Notes: generated by a model not told the origin, from the letters alone. Positions 7,887-16,930 are shown, counted from the stretch's first letter. The stretch: DNA of 64,000 bases from an uncultured bacterium (GCA_938083085.1 CALLKX010000053.1:1-64000), one strand, 5' to 3'. A program made the numbers and translations.

Positions 7887-10130
7887 TCACGGGCGGCGAA
7901 AGCTGAACCATGCCATGCCGTGGGCTGGGACCTGGACCTGGAGCGTCGCCCGACCTCTGGCGTCCACTGAGACCTCGCCGAGGGGGCGTGCCCCGGGGAG
8001 CTCGTCGCCGCCGCCGCCGTCGACCAGCGCGGCGCCTTCCAGGCCGGAGAAGTACAGGTCGGCGACGAAGGACCGCTGGATGGGGCGATCGGTCGGGTTG
8101 TGGAGCACGAGCAACGCGGCTTCGGCGAGGGCGGGATTGGCGTGAAGGACCCAGTCGAGATCCCGGCCGTCCGCCCTGCGGGAAGCGCCGTGGACGATGG
8201 GGCTCTCCAGGATGTCACGGTGGGCCTTGAACCAGTCCACGTGAGCTTTGACCGCGTCGCGGACCCGGGGCGTGTCATAGAGGCGCGGCCCCCGGTAGCA
8301 GGCCTGGACGCCGGCGCCGAGGTTGCTGGCGAGCATGGCGCGATAATGGTCTAGGTGCTCGTCCAGCGGCTCGACGGTCGCCGCGGCGCCGCCCCCGTGG
8401 TACTGGGTGAGCGGGACGAACATCCAGCCCATGCTCGGGAGCTTGTACTTGGTCCCGTCGAAGATGTTCTGGCGGGTATGGATCACCTGCTGGGCGCGGG
8501 GCAAGGACCAGTTCACCTCGCGGTAGCCCATGCCGCACTTGTTGGTGCCGGCGAGGAAGTACCAGTCCGGTGCGTTGATGTAGACGCCCCTGGCGCGGAG
8601 GTCGGCGTAGAGATCACGCGACAGCATCCAGTTGACGTACCGGGAGTCCTCGACCCCCTTCTGCAGCGGAGGGCGCGCCGCGGCGTCGAGGTTGCCGGGG
8701 TAGGGGCCGTCGTGCTCGAGGAGCATGGCGCCCGTCTGGACGAAGAAGGTCCGCAGCGTCTGGAGGTAGCGTTGGCCCCAGCCGGAGGCGAGCGAGGGGG
8801 TGCCCCCGTGGATCATGCCCTCGCCGCCCGGCGCGCCGGTCAGCGGGTTGAGGCAGTTGTCCTCGGCGGGAGTCACGCGCCGAGAGGAGAGCAGCGAGTA
8901 GGTCCCGACCTCCACGCCCTTCGCGGCGCCATAGGCGACGTACTCGCGCATGCGGGCAAGGTTCGCGTCGGAGGTGTCCTCCACGTTGAACCCGCTGCCG
9001 AAGGTGAGGATCACCATCTCGAAGCCCACCTCTGCGCACTGGTCGATGGCGAGCCGAACCGACTCCGGGTCGGCGTGCCTCACGTGCATCATGAGGGGGT
9101 TCTCGGTCACCCAAGGGGCGACGGTGCGGTAGATCCGCCCGTCCGTCAGGGCTCGCCGCGTGACATCCTCGGAGTCGTAGGCGCCGATGAAGGCGCGGAA
9201 GGACTCGAAGGTCTCCCCCGGCTGCACGTCACGCAGGACCTGGTTCTCCGGTCCGACGTCGAGGAGGCATGGCGTGCCCTTGAGGTAGTTGACCTGGCTC
9301 GTGTAGTCGGGGTCATTGAGCCACCGGTACCCGTGTCGGCGGCTGTTCTTGTAGGAGAGCCCGCCCATGGAGTACTCGGTCTCCACCCGCAGGTCCGGCG
9401 GCTCCATGGGCTCTCCCTCCCGGGACTCAACGATGGAGTCTCGCTCGACCACGGCCAGCCGTTCGATGGTGAAGTCATCGACGCGAACCGTGCGGTTCCC
9501 GGCGTTCGAGACGGTGAGCCACTTGGCGAGGACGGGGACGCCGTCGTAGAGCTCGTAGTGGACGGAGACCGTCACACCTTGCTGCGCGCGGTCGTCCTCA
9601 GACCCTCCCTTGAAGTCGAGGCGTAGGGAGACGCCGGGAGGAGGCCACGCGACGTCCGGCGCGTGGTGACGAACTCTCGCCCAGGCGAGCCGCTCCTGGG
9701 GCGTTCCGACCTCGAAGCCTGTGACGCGCCAGGCCCCAGGCGCGGCCTCCATGGCCGCGAGCCACTCAGGGTCCAGGTAGGCGAGGTTGGGTTGCCCCGT
9801 CAGCCCGCCGATGGGATGGCGGACCCCGTCCAAGGTGACCATGGCCTCGGGTTGAACCGCCCTGAGGAGCGACCTCCCGGTCATCAGATCGTCCAGCCCG
9901 ACCGTCGCCGCGTTGGGCGTCATGCGAATGGACCGCCGGAGCAGTCCGTTGTCGAGGACGATGGTCTGACCCTGCTCATCGCGATAGACCTCGGCGCGGC
10001 GAGCGGTCTGGTCGAGCAGCCAGTCGCTCGCGAGGGGAGCGAGCGGGTCGAGCGCGCGAGCGGAGAGGGAGGAGAGGTCGACGCTGGCCTGGGGTAGGGG
10101 CAGCGAGACGGCGATCAGCGCGAGGAGCAT
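7887..10130 (-). CDS. Secreted glycoside-hydrolase-like protein (alpha-galactosidase clan-like)
   Basis: 747 residues with a signal peptide (MLLALIAVSLPLPQA). Residues about 40-320 form a beta-sandwich-like N-terminal domain, and residues about 340-640 read as a TIM barrel (ESVRLAIDQCAEVGFEMVIL; KGVEVGTYSLLSSRR; GAMLLEHDGPYPG; YINAPDWYFLAGTNKCGMG). A small beta domain ends the protein (SFVADLYFSGLEGAALVDG). This order, and an acidic residue at the end of a barrel strand (LLEHDG), recall GH36/GH27-type or related uncharacterised hydrolases. The Asp in LLEHDG and the Asp in APDWYF are candidate catalytic residues, by inference only. It probably acts on an oligo- or polysaccharide outside the cytoplasm. 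Confidence 0.65.
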   Translation of the reverse strand: MLLALIAVSLPLPQASVDLSSLSARALDPLAPLASDWLLDQTARRAEVYRDEQGQTIVLDNGLLRRSIRMTPNAATVGLDDLMTGRSLLRAVQPEAMVTLDGVRHPIGGLTGQPNLAYLDPEWLAAMEAAPGAWRVTGFEVGTPQERLAWARVRHHAPDVAWPPPGVSLRLDFKGGSEDDRAQQGVTVSVHYELYDGVPVLAKWLTVSNAGNRTVRVDDFTIERLAVVERDSIVESREGEPMEPPDLRVETEYSMGGLSYKNSRRHGYRWLNDPDYTSQVNYLKGTPCLLDVGPENQVLRDVQPGETFESFRAFIGAYDSEDVTRRALTDGRIYRTVAPWVTENPLMMHVRHADPESVRLAIDQCAEVGFEMVILTFGSGFNVEDTSDANLARMREYVAYGAAKGVEVGTYSLLSSRRVTPAEDNCLNPLTGAPGGEGMIHGGTPSLASGWGQRYLQTLRTFFVQTGAMLLEHDGPYPGNLDAAARPPLQKGVEDSRYVNWMLSRDLYADLRARGVYINAPDWYFLAGTNKCGMGYREVNWSLPRAQQVIHTRQNIFDGTKYKLPSMGWMFVPLTQYHGGGAAATVEPLDEHLDHYRAMLASNLGAGVQACYRGPRLYDTPRVRDAVKAHVDWFKAHRDILESPIVHGASRRADGRDLDWVLHANPALAEAALLVLHNPTDRPIQRSFVADLYFSGLEGAALVDGGGGDELPGARPLGEVSVDARGRATLQVQVPAHGMAWFSFRRP

Positions 10131-10767
10131 GCTCGCATCCTATCCGCCTCCCCTCCCCGACCCGGGGTCGGGCACCTTGGAGTGCGGGGTGGTCGGGGAT
10201 TGGCGAGGGCGCGTGGTCGCCCGCGCGCCGCGGGCCAACCGGCCGCGACGAGGCCGCCTGGTGAATGCGACGCTCTTCCCCGGTGCTTCCATGGGGCTCG
10301 CTCTTAGCGCCGCTCCGGATCCTCCCCTGGGCGCCGGTCCGTGGTCCGGGTGGTGGGGCTGTGGGAGCCGAAGCGGCGCCAGGTCTTGACTTCGGGCACG
10401 GCCCTGGCAGGGGCGCTTGTCCGCGGCAGTCGTGGTGGGGTTGCGGTCGCGCAGGGCGACAACTCCTAGGGGTATACCCGAGTCACCTGGGCCGTTCAAT
10501 GGACATCTTAGGGACCGTTTTCGCGAGGGCGCTTACTCCTTTACTGGCAGTGCATTGTGACGACAGCGGGAAAATCAAGGTCCCGTAAAATGCTCGATGT
10601 GTCCAGGGCGTGTCGATGCGCGGCGAGGCGAATCGAGGCCACAGGCCCGGGGTAAGGTCGGCCTCAAGCGAGGGCGCGGACCCGCCGAATGCGGTGGCCC
10701 GGTGGCCCGGTGGCCCAATGGGCCAGGCGCTGGGCGCTGGGGGGCCATGGGGAGGCCCGGCGGGGCG
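10131..10767. other. 637-base intergenic region with an AT-richer structured segment
   Basis: This is the upstream region of the glycoside-hydrolase-like gene and follows the TorD-like gene. No convincing coding frame is present. Positions 10455-10605 are clearly less GC-rich than the surroundings and contain the palindrome GGGTATACCC (10470-10479) and a potential long stem pairing GGGACC/TTTTC (10511-10522) with GAAAA/GGTCCC (10570-10584). A triple GGTGGCCC repeat follows at 10693-10716. Confidence 0.5.
10693..10716. repeat. Three tandem copies of an 8-base unit
   Basis: GGTGGCCC occurs three times in a row without mismatch. The repeat lies just past the stop of the TorD-like gene, outside coding sequence. 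Confidence 0.8.
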
Positions 10768-11316
10768 TCAGGCGTCGGCTTCCGCGCGGCCTCCGTGGAG
10801 GCTTACCAGCAGGGCTCCGGCCGCCTGGTACACCTTGCTGGAGGCCTTGGCTGCGACCGCCTCTCCGAACCGCGGCGCCCAGGGTGCGAGGGCTTCCTCG
10901 CGTACGTGTCGGGCGAGATCCTGCTCGTGCTCGTTGCCCTCGAGGCCACGGGCGACCAGCGCGCACAGGAGCCCCGCATGGTCGAGGGACAGGCGGCCGG
11001 CCGCGCCGCTCTGCTCGACCGAGAGCACCTCCATCGCCTTGTGAATGAAGGACGCGATGCGCTCAGGGAGCTCCTCCGGCGCGCCCTCCGGAGCCCAGGC
11101 GCTCGCGAAGGGCGGGGCGCCACCGGGGATCAGAAAGAGGGCTGCGAACTCCCCGGCGAGGTCGTCGAGGTCCGGCTCCTCGGCGAGGAACCCGGGGGCC
11201 AGGCGCTCGAACAGCGCGCCGGCCTCCGGAGCCTTCAGCGAGGAGAGGAGCGTCGCGTCCACCTCCGAGGTGAGCAGCCGAGCCAGGAGCTCGTACAGCG
11301 GCGCGAGCTCTCTCAT
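10768..11316 (-). CDS. TorD/DmsD-family molybdoenzyme chaperone
   Basis: 182 residues, all helical, of the usual TorD/NarJ-type length. The segment EFAALFLIPGGAPPFASAW matches the family's 'eY..lFl.p....p.y.Saw' region, and LSLDHAGLLCALVARGLEG matches the second conserved helix ('pDHl..el.fl'). Family members bind the Tat signal and apo-form of a molybdopterin subunit and hold it until cofactor insertion. The ATG overlaps the stop of the molybdopterin gene by four bases (ATGA), so the two are translationally coupled and the client is almost certainly that protein. It is the last gene of the four-gene operon. Confidence 0.85.
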   Translation of the reverse strand: MRELAPLYELLARLLTSEVDATLLSSLKAPEAGALFERLAPGFLAEEPDLDDLAGEFAALFLIPGGAPPFASAWAPEGAPEELPERIASFIHKAMEVLSVEQSGAAGRLSLDHAGLLCALVARGLEGNEHEQDLARHVREEALAPWAPRFGEAVAAKASSKVYQAAGALLVSLHGGRAEADA

Positions 11317-13988
11317 ACCTTCTCGATGGCGACGACGTTGTCGAACCAGCTCTGGCCGCCGACCAGGGGCGTCGGGTTGATGGGCAACGCATCGTTCAGG
11401 TGGCGGCCACCACCTGACCCGCCGCGCTTCTTGGACCACCAGACGCGGTCCGTGACGTCGGCGTCGCACTCGGTGCCGAAGCCGGCCTCGCCCTTCGAGG
11501 GCGTCTCCATATCCGCACGCGCCACGTTGCCCTGTTCCCAGTGCCCCATGTGGTGCGAGACCGCGACGACCTTCGGGTGGACGCGCTCGAGGAGGCGCAC
11601 CTTCTGGGTGAAGGTGCCCACGGGTTCGTCTTCGCCGGCGCGGTAGGTGTGCTGGGCCGGGCGGAACACGGTGAGGGTCACCTCGTCGCCCTCCTCCAGC
11701 CCGAGAAGGACCGCCGTCTTCGGGTTCATGAACACCGGGTTGGTGTGCACGATCTCCGAGCTGTACTTCCACCCGGCGCTGCGGCCCTGGGTGTGGACGT
11801 TCCACTTGAACGTCGTCAGCACAAAGCGATCCTCGGCGAGGTCCACGTGCTCGGGCACGGGGCCCCAGGTGGGGAGCTCCAGGGCGTTGATGTCATCCAG
11901 CGGGAGCCCAACGTGGGCCGCCGCCAGCGGATAGAGAGGCTCTTGCACGGTGATCCGCCGCGTGGGCGTATCAAAGCCCCGCACGATCTTGCCGTCGAGC
12001 TCGATGCCTACGGCGACGCGCTTGGCTCCCTTGTCCGCGGTGACGATCTTCGTCTCCGGATCGACGCTGTGATTCACCAACTCGTCGGCCGGGACCTCCC
12101 GGAGATAGAGCTCGTGATCCAGCGGCCGCTCCGGATCGGTCCAGATGCCCTCGCGCTTGAGAGTCTCCCAGTCGCCCGGAACCTCGGCATACCACTCGCG
12201 GTAGTAGTCCTCGAGATCCTCGAAGTCGAAGTGATCCTCCATGCCGCCGCCGATCGTCCGCGCGAGGTCGCGAAGGATGATCTGGACGGGGCGCGCCTCG
12301 CCCATGGGCTCCACCAGCGGCTGGCGGATCCCGGTGTAGGGGCGCAGGCCGTAGTTGTTGGTGGAGTGGGCGTCCCAGCGCTCCAGCGCCGTGGCGTCGG
12401 GCAGGATCCAGTCCGCCAGGGCGGCCTGCTCGCTGTAGCTGATGTCGATGGCCACGTGCAGGGGCACGAGCTCCTCGTCCATCAGGACCTCGCGGGCCAC
12501 GTTGGCCTCGGGGTAGCCGAAGGCCGCGCCCAGGGTGTAGCTGATGTAGGCGCCAACCTTCTGGCGTCCCTCCCGGATGTACGGGTAGACCAGCTGCCCC
12601 ACGCGCATGTTGTACCAGTGCCAGGAGAGGGGGTACTCGGACGGCGTCGCGAGCTCGCCGAAGTACTTCTTCTGCCACATCTCCGGGAACGCGGCGACGC
12701 GCTCTTGGACCTCCGCGGGGAGTATCTCGAACTCACGCGTGCCAGGGCGCCAGGGCTTGGGCTTGCTCGGCTTGGGGCCGGGCTGGTCGATGACCGGGAG
12801 GCCCCACTGTCCGTAGCGGTTCTTCCACATGCGCAGGGTCGACAGGCAGAAGCCGCCCGGCTTGCCCACGTTCCCCACCAGCACGTCCAGCATGCGAATG
12901 GCTCGGTCGGCCTGCACGCCGTTGTAATGCTTGGCGCTGCCCCGGTTGGACATGGTGCAGCAGGCGGGCGCGGCCTTGGCGAACTCCACCGCGATGCGGG
13001 CGATGTCGTCCGCGGGGACGCCAGAGACGCCCTCGGCCCACTCGGGGGTGTAGTCCTTGACCTGCTCACGGATCGTGTCGAGGTCCACGTTGGCCCAGGT
13101 GTTCCAGAACGCGGTGTCCTGGAGCCCCTCGCGCAGGATGACGTGGGCCATGGCCATGGCGATGGCCCCGTCGCTCGCGGGGTGCACCGTGTGGAACTCG
13201 TCGCTGATGGACGCCGTGGCAGAGGGGCGGACCTCGAAGGTCACCAGCTTCGCCCCGCGGTCCACGCGGGCGTCCATGAGGCGGCGGATCATGAAGAGCC
13301 CACCCTGGTAGGCCTCCATGGGGTTGCCGCCGAAGTTGACCACGTAGTTGGTGCGCTCGAGGTCCTGGGACTCCCACTCGAACTCACGGCCGTACATGCT
13401 CATCAGGGGCACGCGGCGGTTCGAGCTGCAGATGGAGCGCCGGTTGAGGCGGTTGGGCGTCCCGAAGGCGTCGGTCCAGCGGCTGGTGAAGCCCTTGGTC
13501 TTGTCGCGGCCGTAGTGGAAGATGAGCTCCTCGGGCCGGCCCTCGTCCCGGAGGGCCTTGAGCTTGCCGCCAATCTCCGTCATGGCCTCCTCCCAGGTGG
13601 CCCGACGCCACTTGCCCTCGCCGCGTTTGCCGACCCGCTTGAGCGGATAGACGATGCGCTGGGGGTCATAGGTCGCCTGGATCACGCCCTGGGCCTTGCC
13701 GCAGATGGCGCCCTGGGTGTTGGGGTCCTTCGGGTTGCCCTCGATCTGCCGCACGCGCCCGTCCTGCACCCAGCCGATCACGCCGCAGTGGGTCGTGCAG
13801 CCGAAGCAGATGGTGGGCACGGCCTTCGCTCGACCGTAGTCGATGCGCGTGGCCATGGCGTCGCCGAGGGAGGGGAGGTCTCCTCCCTCGCCGCTTGACT
13901 GGCATCCGGAGAGCAGGCCGCCTGAGAAGGCGGCGGCGCCGAGGCCGCCGGCGAGGGTCAGGAGTTCGCGTCGATCGAGGCTTACCAT
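11313..13988 (-). CDS. Molybdopterin oxidoreductase catalytic subunit (DMSO-reductase superfamily), Tat and probable lipoprotein
   Basis: 891 residues. The N-terminus SLDRRELLTLAGGLGAAAFS is a Tat signal; LLSGC gives a possible lipobox with Cys29, so the enzyme may be lipid-anchored after Tat export. One [4Fe-4S] cluster is bound by Cys61, Cys64, Cys68 and Cys96 (CFGCTTHCGV ... AICGK). The Mo ligand is probably Cys187 in RRSICSSN. The typical MopB parts follow: bis-MGD-binding strands (YVVNFGGNPMEA, KLVTFEVRP), and the C-terminal MGD-binding barrel from about residue 730 (FVLTTFKWNVHTQGR ... NPKTAVLLGLEEGDEV). The substrate (for example a sulfur, nitrogen or arsenic oxyanion) cannot be decided from motifs. 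It overlaps the Fe-S gene by seven bases. Confidence 0.9.
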   Translation of the reverse strand: MVSLDRRELLTLAGGLGAAAFSGGLLSGCQSSGEGGDLPSLGDAMATRIDYGRAKAVPTICFGCTTHCGVIGWVQDGRVRQIEGNPKDPNTQGAICGKAQGVIQATYDPQRIVYPLKRVGKRGEGKWRRATWEEAMTEIGGKLKALRDEGRPEELIFHYGRDKTKGFTSRWTDAFGTPNRLNRRSICSSNRRVPLMSMYGREFEWESQDLERTNYVVNFGGNPMEAYQGGLFMIRRLMDARVDRGAKLVTFEVRPSATASISDEFHTVHPASDGAIAMAMAHVILREGLQDTAFWNTWANVDLDTIREQVKDYTPEWAEGVSGVPADDIARIAVEFAKAAPACCTMSNRGSAKHYNGVQADRAIRMLDVLVGNVGKPGGFCLSTLRMWKNRYGQWGLPVIDQPGPKPSKPKPWRPGTREFEILPAEVQERVAAFPEMWQKKYFGELATPSEYPLSWHWYNMRVGQLVYPYIREGRQKVGAYISYTLGAAFGYPEANVAREVLMDEELVPLHVAIDISYSEQAALADWILPDATALERWDAHSTNNYGLRPYTGIRQPLVEPMGEARPVQIILRDLARTIGGGMEDHFDFEDLEDYYREWYAEVPGDWETLKREGIWTDPERPLDHELYLREVPADELVNHSVDPETKIVTADKGAKRVAVGIELDGKIVRGFDTPTRRITVQEPLYPLAAAHVGLPLDDINALELPTWGPVPEHVDLAEDRFVLTTFKWNVHTQGRSAGWKYSSEIVHTNPVFMNPKTAVLLGLEEGDEVTLTVFRPAQHTYRAGEDEPVGTFTQKVRLLERVHPKVVAVSHHMGHWEQGNVARADMETPSKGEAGFGTECDADVTDRVWWSKKRGGSGGGRHLNDALPINPTPLVGGQSWFDNVVAIEKV

Positions 13989-14389
13989 TGCTCGTAGATG
14001 GGGTCGGGGTCCTCGGGAGAGAGCGAGACGCCGGCGTTCATGGCGTCCTCTTGCCAGCGGGCGTGGCCGCGATAGACGACGCCGTCGCGGGTGTCGCCCT
14101 TGCGCTCCAGGGGGCGGGACTCGGGGGGCGCGTCATCCACGATGGCCAGGGCCTTGGTCGGGCAGGACATGACGCAGGCCGGCTCCAGTCCGTGCTCCGC
14201 GCGGTTGGCGCCCAGGTCGCAGGTCTCCGCGAACACGGGCAGGAAGGTCATGCGCCCATCGCCGGGCTCCGGGAGCCAGCGGACCCTGGTGCGGAACGTC
14301 CCCAGGGGCACGCTGTGCTCGGTCTTACACGCGACCGAACAGGCGTGGCATCCGATACAGCGTCGGACGTCAACGAACATTTTGCTCAT
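13982..14389 (-). CDS. Short ferredoxin-type subunit (DmsB/PsrB-like) lacking one Fe-S ligand
   Basis: 135 residues, much shorter than the roughly 200-residue four-cluster DmsB/PsrB/NrfC subunits; only the first half of the usual cysteine set is present. Cys11, 14, 17 and 21 form the first motif (CIGCHACSVAC). The second motif reads CDLGANRAEHGLEPACVMSC (Cys57, Cys72, Cys76), where relatives have CDLC, so the second ligand is Gly60. This leaves seven cysteines: one complete [4Fe-4S] site and one with three ligands, which could hold a [3Fe-4S] cluster. It should pass electrons to or from the molybdopterin subunit. There is no membrane anchor subunit beside it. Confidence 0.85.
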   Translation of the reverse strand: MSKMFVDVRRCIGCHACSVACKTEHSVPLGTFRTRVRWLPEPGDGRMTFLPVFAETCDLGANRAEHGLEPACVMSCPTKALAIVDDAPPESRPLERKGDTRDGVVYRGHARWQEDAMNAGVSLSPEDPDPIYEQW

Positions 14390-15396
14390 GGCAGCTCCTC
14401 GTAGCGGACGGTCTGCTCGACGCCGTCGAGTCTGGAGCCGTCGAGTTCAGCGAAGGTGTGGATGAAGTAGTTGAGGGCGGGGCCCTGATGGTCGTCCCCG
14501 AGGCGGAGGTCCCGGCCGCGGGTGAACAGGACCCGGTCCGGCTCCTCGCCGCCAAAGTGGAGCTCGCGGTCCTCGGGGTGCTTGGCGGCCTCGGAGGCGT
14601 CGATGGGGATCCAGGTGGCGCCGGGGAGCCAGAGCTCGACCCAGCAGTGGTATCCGCCGATGCTCCCCGAGGGGCGGTCCATGGGGATGGGGAAGCCCAT
14701 CTCGAACCGGCCGGGGATGCCCTCGGTGCGCGCGAGGGCGAGGAGCAGCGTGTGGAAGTCCGTGCAGTTGCCGTAGCGCTCGCTGCAGGCCCAGAAGATG
14801 TCGCCGTTGCCCCAGCCGGTGCCGGTCTTCTTGTACTCGACGTTGTCGACGACCCACTCGTAGATCTGACGCGCGCGCGCGGCGGCGCCCGCGGGGGACG
14901 GGCCGAGCTCCTCGAGGATGGGGCTGAGCTCGGCCGCGGTGACGTCGCCCAGGGGCACTCGGTCCGTGGAGGCGAGCCACGGGGCGAGGCGCTCTCGGTC
15001 ACCGTCCGAGAGCGCAGCGCCAGCGACCGGGTCGCTGTTCCGCGGGAGTCGCTCGACGGTCGCGCGCACCGCGATCTCGAAGCCCTCACGCGGGCCGGCG
15101 CTCTCCCCGTGCCAGAAGCGGTTCCCGAGGGCGTCGGTCTCGATCCGGCCCTCGATGGGGGCGTGTACGGCCAGGGCACTCACGCGCTGCGCAGAGGCGT
15201 CACGGGGTAGCGGGACGAAGACGTGAAGGGACCCGCCGTCCTCCACCTGGGGGACGGTCACGGCGAGTTCGACCTGGAGCCGGCGTCCGGTGGGGGAGGT
15301 CGCCTCGGCCCCGGCGGTGGGGCCTCCCCGCTGGGCGGGACCAGCGCAGCCAATGGCGAGCGCGAGGGCGAGAACAGGGGCGATGGGTCGAAGCAT
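14386..15396 (-). CDS. Transglutaminase-like lipoprotein, first gene of the molybdoenzyme operon
   Basis: 336 residues. MLRPIAPVLALALAIGC is a lipoprotein signal with Cys17 as the lipidated residue. Residues about 40-120 are a beta domain. Residues about 170-290 are a transglutaminase core with the Cys-His-Asp triad visible: Cys211 (YGNCTDFHTLLLALAR), His250 (GGYHCWVELW) and Asp266 (WIPIDAS). This superfamily includes proteases, transglutaminases and peptide-modifying enzymes. Its stop overlaps the Fe-S gene start by four bases (ATGA), so it is firmly part of the operon. Its role beside a molybdoenzyme is unclear; envelope maturation or processing of a partner is a guess. Confidence 0.85.
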   Translation of the reverse strand: MLRPIAPVLALALAIGCAGPAQRGGPTAGAEATSPTGRRLQVELAVTVPQVEDGGSLHVFVPLPRDASAQRVSALAVHAPIEGRIETDALGNRFWHGESAGPREGFEIAVRATVERLPRNSDPVAGAALSDGDRERLAPWLASTDRVPLGDVTAAELSPILEELGPSPAGAAARARQIYEWVVDNVEYKKTGTGWGNGDIFWACSERYGNCTDFHTLLLALARTEGIPGRFEMGFPIPMDRPSGSIGGYHCWVELWLPGATWIPIDASEAAKHPEDRELHFGGEEPDRVLFTRGRDLRLGDDHQGPALNYFIHTFAELDGSRLDGVEQTVRYEELP

Positions 15397-15594
15397 GGGG
15401 GCGCCGTCACGGGGGGCGCCCCCGCGGTCATGCGGGCCCGGAAACTCCGGGCCAGCGTCGCGGTCAGCGGGTCAGGATGATGAGGGTCAGCAGCACGCGC
15501 ACACCCTAGCGTGTTTGGCCGAGGGAACTCCAGCCAGACTCACTTGTTGCGCCGGGCAGCGGAGCGCTGGGCTGTTCGACTTTCGTAGCGCGCT

Positions 15595-16590
15595 CTATCG
15601 CTCCCCGGCGTTGCCCGTGAGCTGGTGAAGGCCCTTGCGCTCCGGCGACTTGCTCGACTCGCCAGGCATCTTCGTGGGCGCGGTCTTCTCGCTCGGCTCG
15701 GAGGCCTTCTTAGCCTCTCGGGGATGGGCCTGGAAGAACTCCCAAATGAGCGTGGTGGCGGGCAGGGACCGCCGGCCGCCGCGAGGCCACCCGTGGTCGC
15801 CGCCTTCGATGCTGTAGAGCGAGACCTCGGTCCCCTTCTTCGTGTTGATCCATCGATCCAGGTGAACCCGGCCGCCCTGAAGCTCCTCCCGGTCCACCGC
15901 CTTGCAGCCGCCGTGCTTGGCGAAGCGCTCTGCGGACTCGACGGCGGTGGCGGCGCGCCACCGGTTCTTGCCGTAGGGCACCACCCGGTCCTCCATGCCG
16001 TGGAAGGAGATCACGGAGACGGGGACGGCGGGGCGTCCTCGGTCGACGGACAGACCGGCCACGGGGCCGATCGCGGCGACCTTGTCCCCGTGGGTGGCCG
16101 CGAAGCTGTAGCTCATGAAGCCGCCGCTGCTGTGCCCGGTCATGTATACGCGGTTCGGGTCGACGTCGAGCTCGCCGACGAGCTCGTCAATGAGGGCTGC
16201 GAGGAAGAGCGAGTCGTCTGTGGGCTTGCCGGCCCACGAAGCCTTCCAGCTCGTCGGTTTCCCGAGCGCCGTGGGGAAGGCGACGACGAAGCCCTCCTGG
16301 TCGGAGAGCTTGGTCCACCCGTAATAGGCGCTCGCGGCCTGCTTTCCGTTGCTGGTGCGGCCATGGAGCATCACCACCAGGGGGACGGGGTCCTTGCGGC
16401 CTCGTGAGTCGTAGGCGTCCGGAACGTGGAGGAGATAGCCGCGTTCGGCGCCGCCGATCTCCATCGTGCGGCTGTGGGTCCCCGCACACTCGGCGCTCGG
16501 AGCGTCACGGCCGCCGATTGGGTCTTGGGGTCCAGGGATCGTGGCGGCGAGTAGGGGCGCGAGGGCGAGCAGGAGGTGGGAGAGGGTCAT
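15595..16590 (-). CDS. Secreted esterase of the CE1/PHB-depolymerase (alpha/beta-hydrolase) family
   Basis: 331 residues with an N-terminal signal (MTLSHLLLALAPLLAATIPG). Hallmarks: LVVMLHGRTS (oxyanion strand), nucleophile elbow GHSSGG with Ser154, acid Asp201 in GMEDRVVPY, and His266 in GGDHGWP. The order and spacing match the 'esterase PHB depolymerase'/feruloyl-esterase-like LpqC family. It probably cleaves polyester or ester-linked plant/algal material outside the cytoplasm. The C-terminus (from about residue 290) is a Lys/Pro/Ser-rich tail. I set the start at 16590 because only this Met precedes a signal peptide directly. Confidence 0.85.
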   Translation of the reverse strand: MTLSHLLLALAPLLAATIPGPQDPIGGRDAPSAECAGTHSRTMEIGGAERGYLLHVPDAYDSRGRKDPVPLVVMLHGRTSNGKQAASAYYGWTKLSDQEGFVVAFPTALGKPTSWKASWAGKPTDDSLFLAALIDELVGELDVDPNRVYMTGHSSGGFMSYSFAATHGDKVAAIGPVAGLSVDRGRPAVPVSVISFHGMEDRVVPYGKNRWRAATAVESAERFAKHGGCKAVDREELQGGRVHLDRWINTKKGTEVSLYSIEGGDHGWPRGGRRSLPATTLIWEFFQAHPREAKKASEPSEKTAPTKMPGESSKSPERKGLHQLTGNAGER

Positions 16591-16930
16591 ACGGGCCGGT
16601 ATCGGAGTTGGTACGGGTGGAGAGGAGCCTGGATCATAGGGCGGGACGGTGCCGCCCAGGGGCGGCGCCAAAGCGGCGCGCGAGAACCCTCTCACTGAAC
16701 CCCAGGTCATCCCCGGGGTTCCGGCTCCTCGGGGGTTCCGGCTCCTCAGGGGACGCGTGCGAGCCAGAGCGGGCGCCCCGGCGCGGCCTCGCCGTCTTCG
16801 TGGTGGATGGCCGGCCTTCGGGGTCGTGGCGGAGCGCCGGCCGTCGGTGACGGAAGAGGGGCGCCGCAGCATGAGCTGCGGCGCCCCCCCCCAGGTGGCT
16901 GCGAGAACGGGCTGCGCCCGAACCGCTCCG
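16591..16930. other. Intergenic region with a strong hairpin
   Basis: The region lies between the lamin-tail gene stop and the esterase start on the same strand. The only clear element is the 13-bp stem at 16858-16887. The remainder is GC-rich without a convincing frame. Confidence 0.5.
16858..16887 (-). terminator. Perfect 13-bp stem-loop downstream of the lamin-tail gene
   Basis: GGGGCGCCGCAGC (16858-16870) and GCTGCGGCGCCCC (16875-16887) pair perfectly around a four-base loop. It lies 43 bases past the stop of the gene at 16931-18547. On the minus strand the stem is followed by the pyrimidine-rich CTCTTCC. This is the most convincing intrinsic-terminator-like hairpin in the window, though the T tract is poor. 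Confidence 0.65.

Noticed and set aside
10455..10605. A tRNA gene in the AT-richer intergenic segment
   Set aside because: No acceptor stem, T-loop (GTTCRANTC) or anticodon arm could be arranged; only general stem potential remains.
11313..13988. Specific assignment of the molybdoenzyme as arsenate, thiosulfate or tetrathionate reductase
   Set aside because: No motif I can see separates these groups securely, the usual membrane anchor is absent, and the Fe-S subunit is atypical. Only the superfamily is supported.
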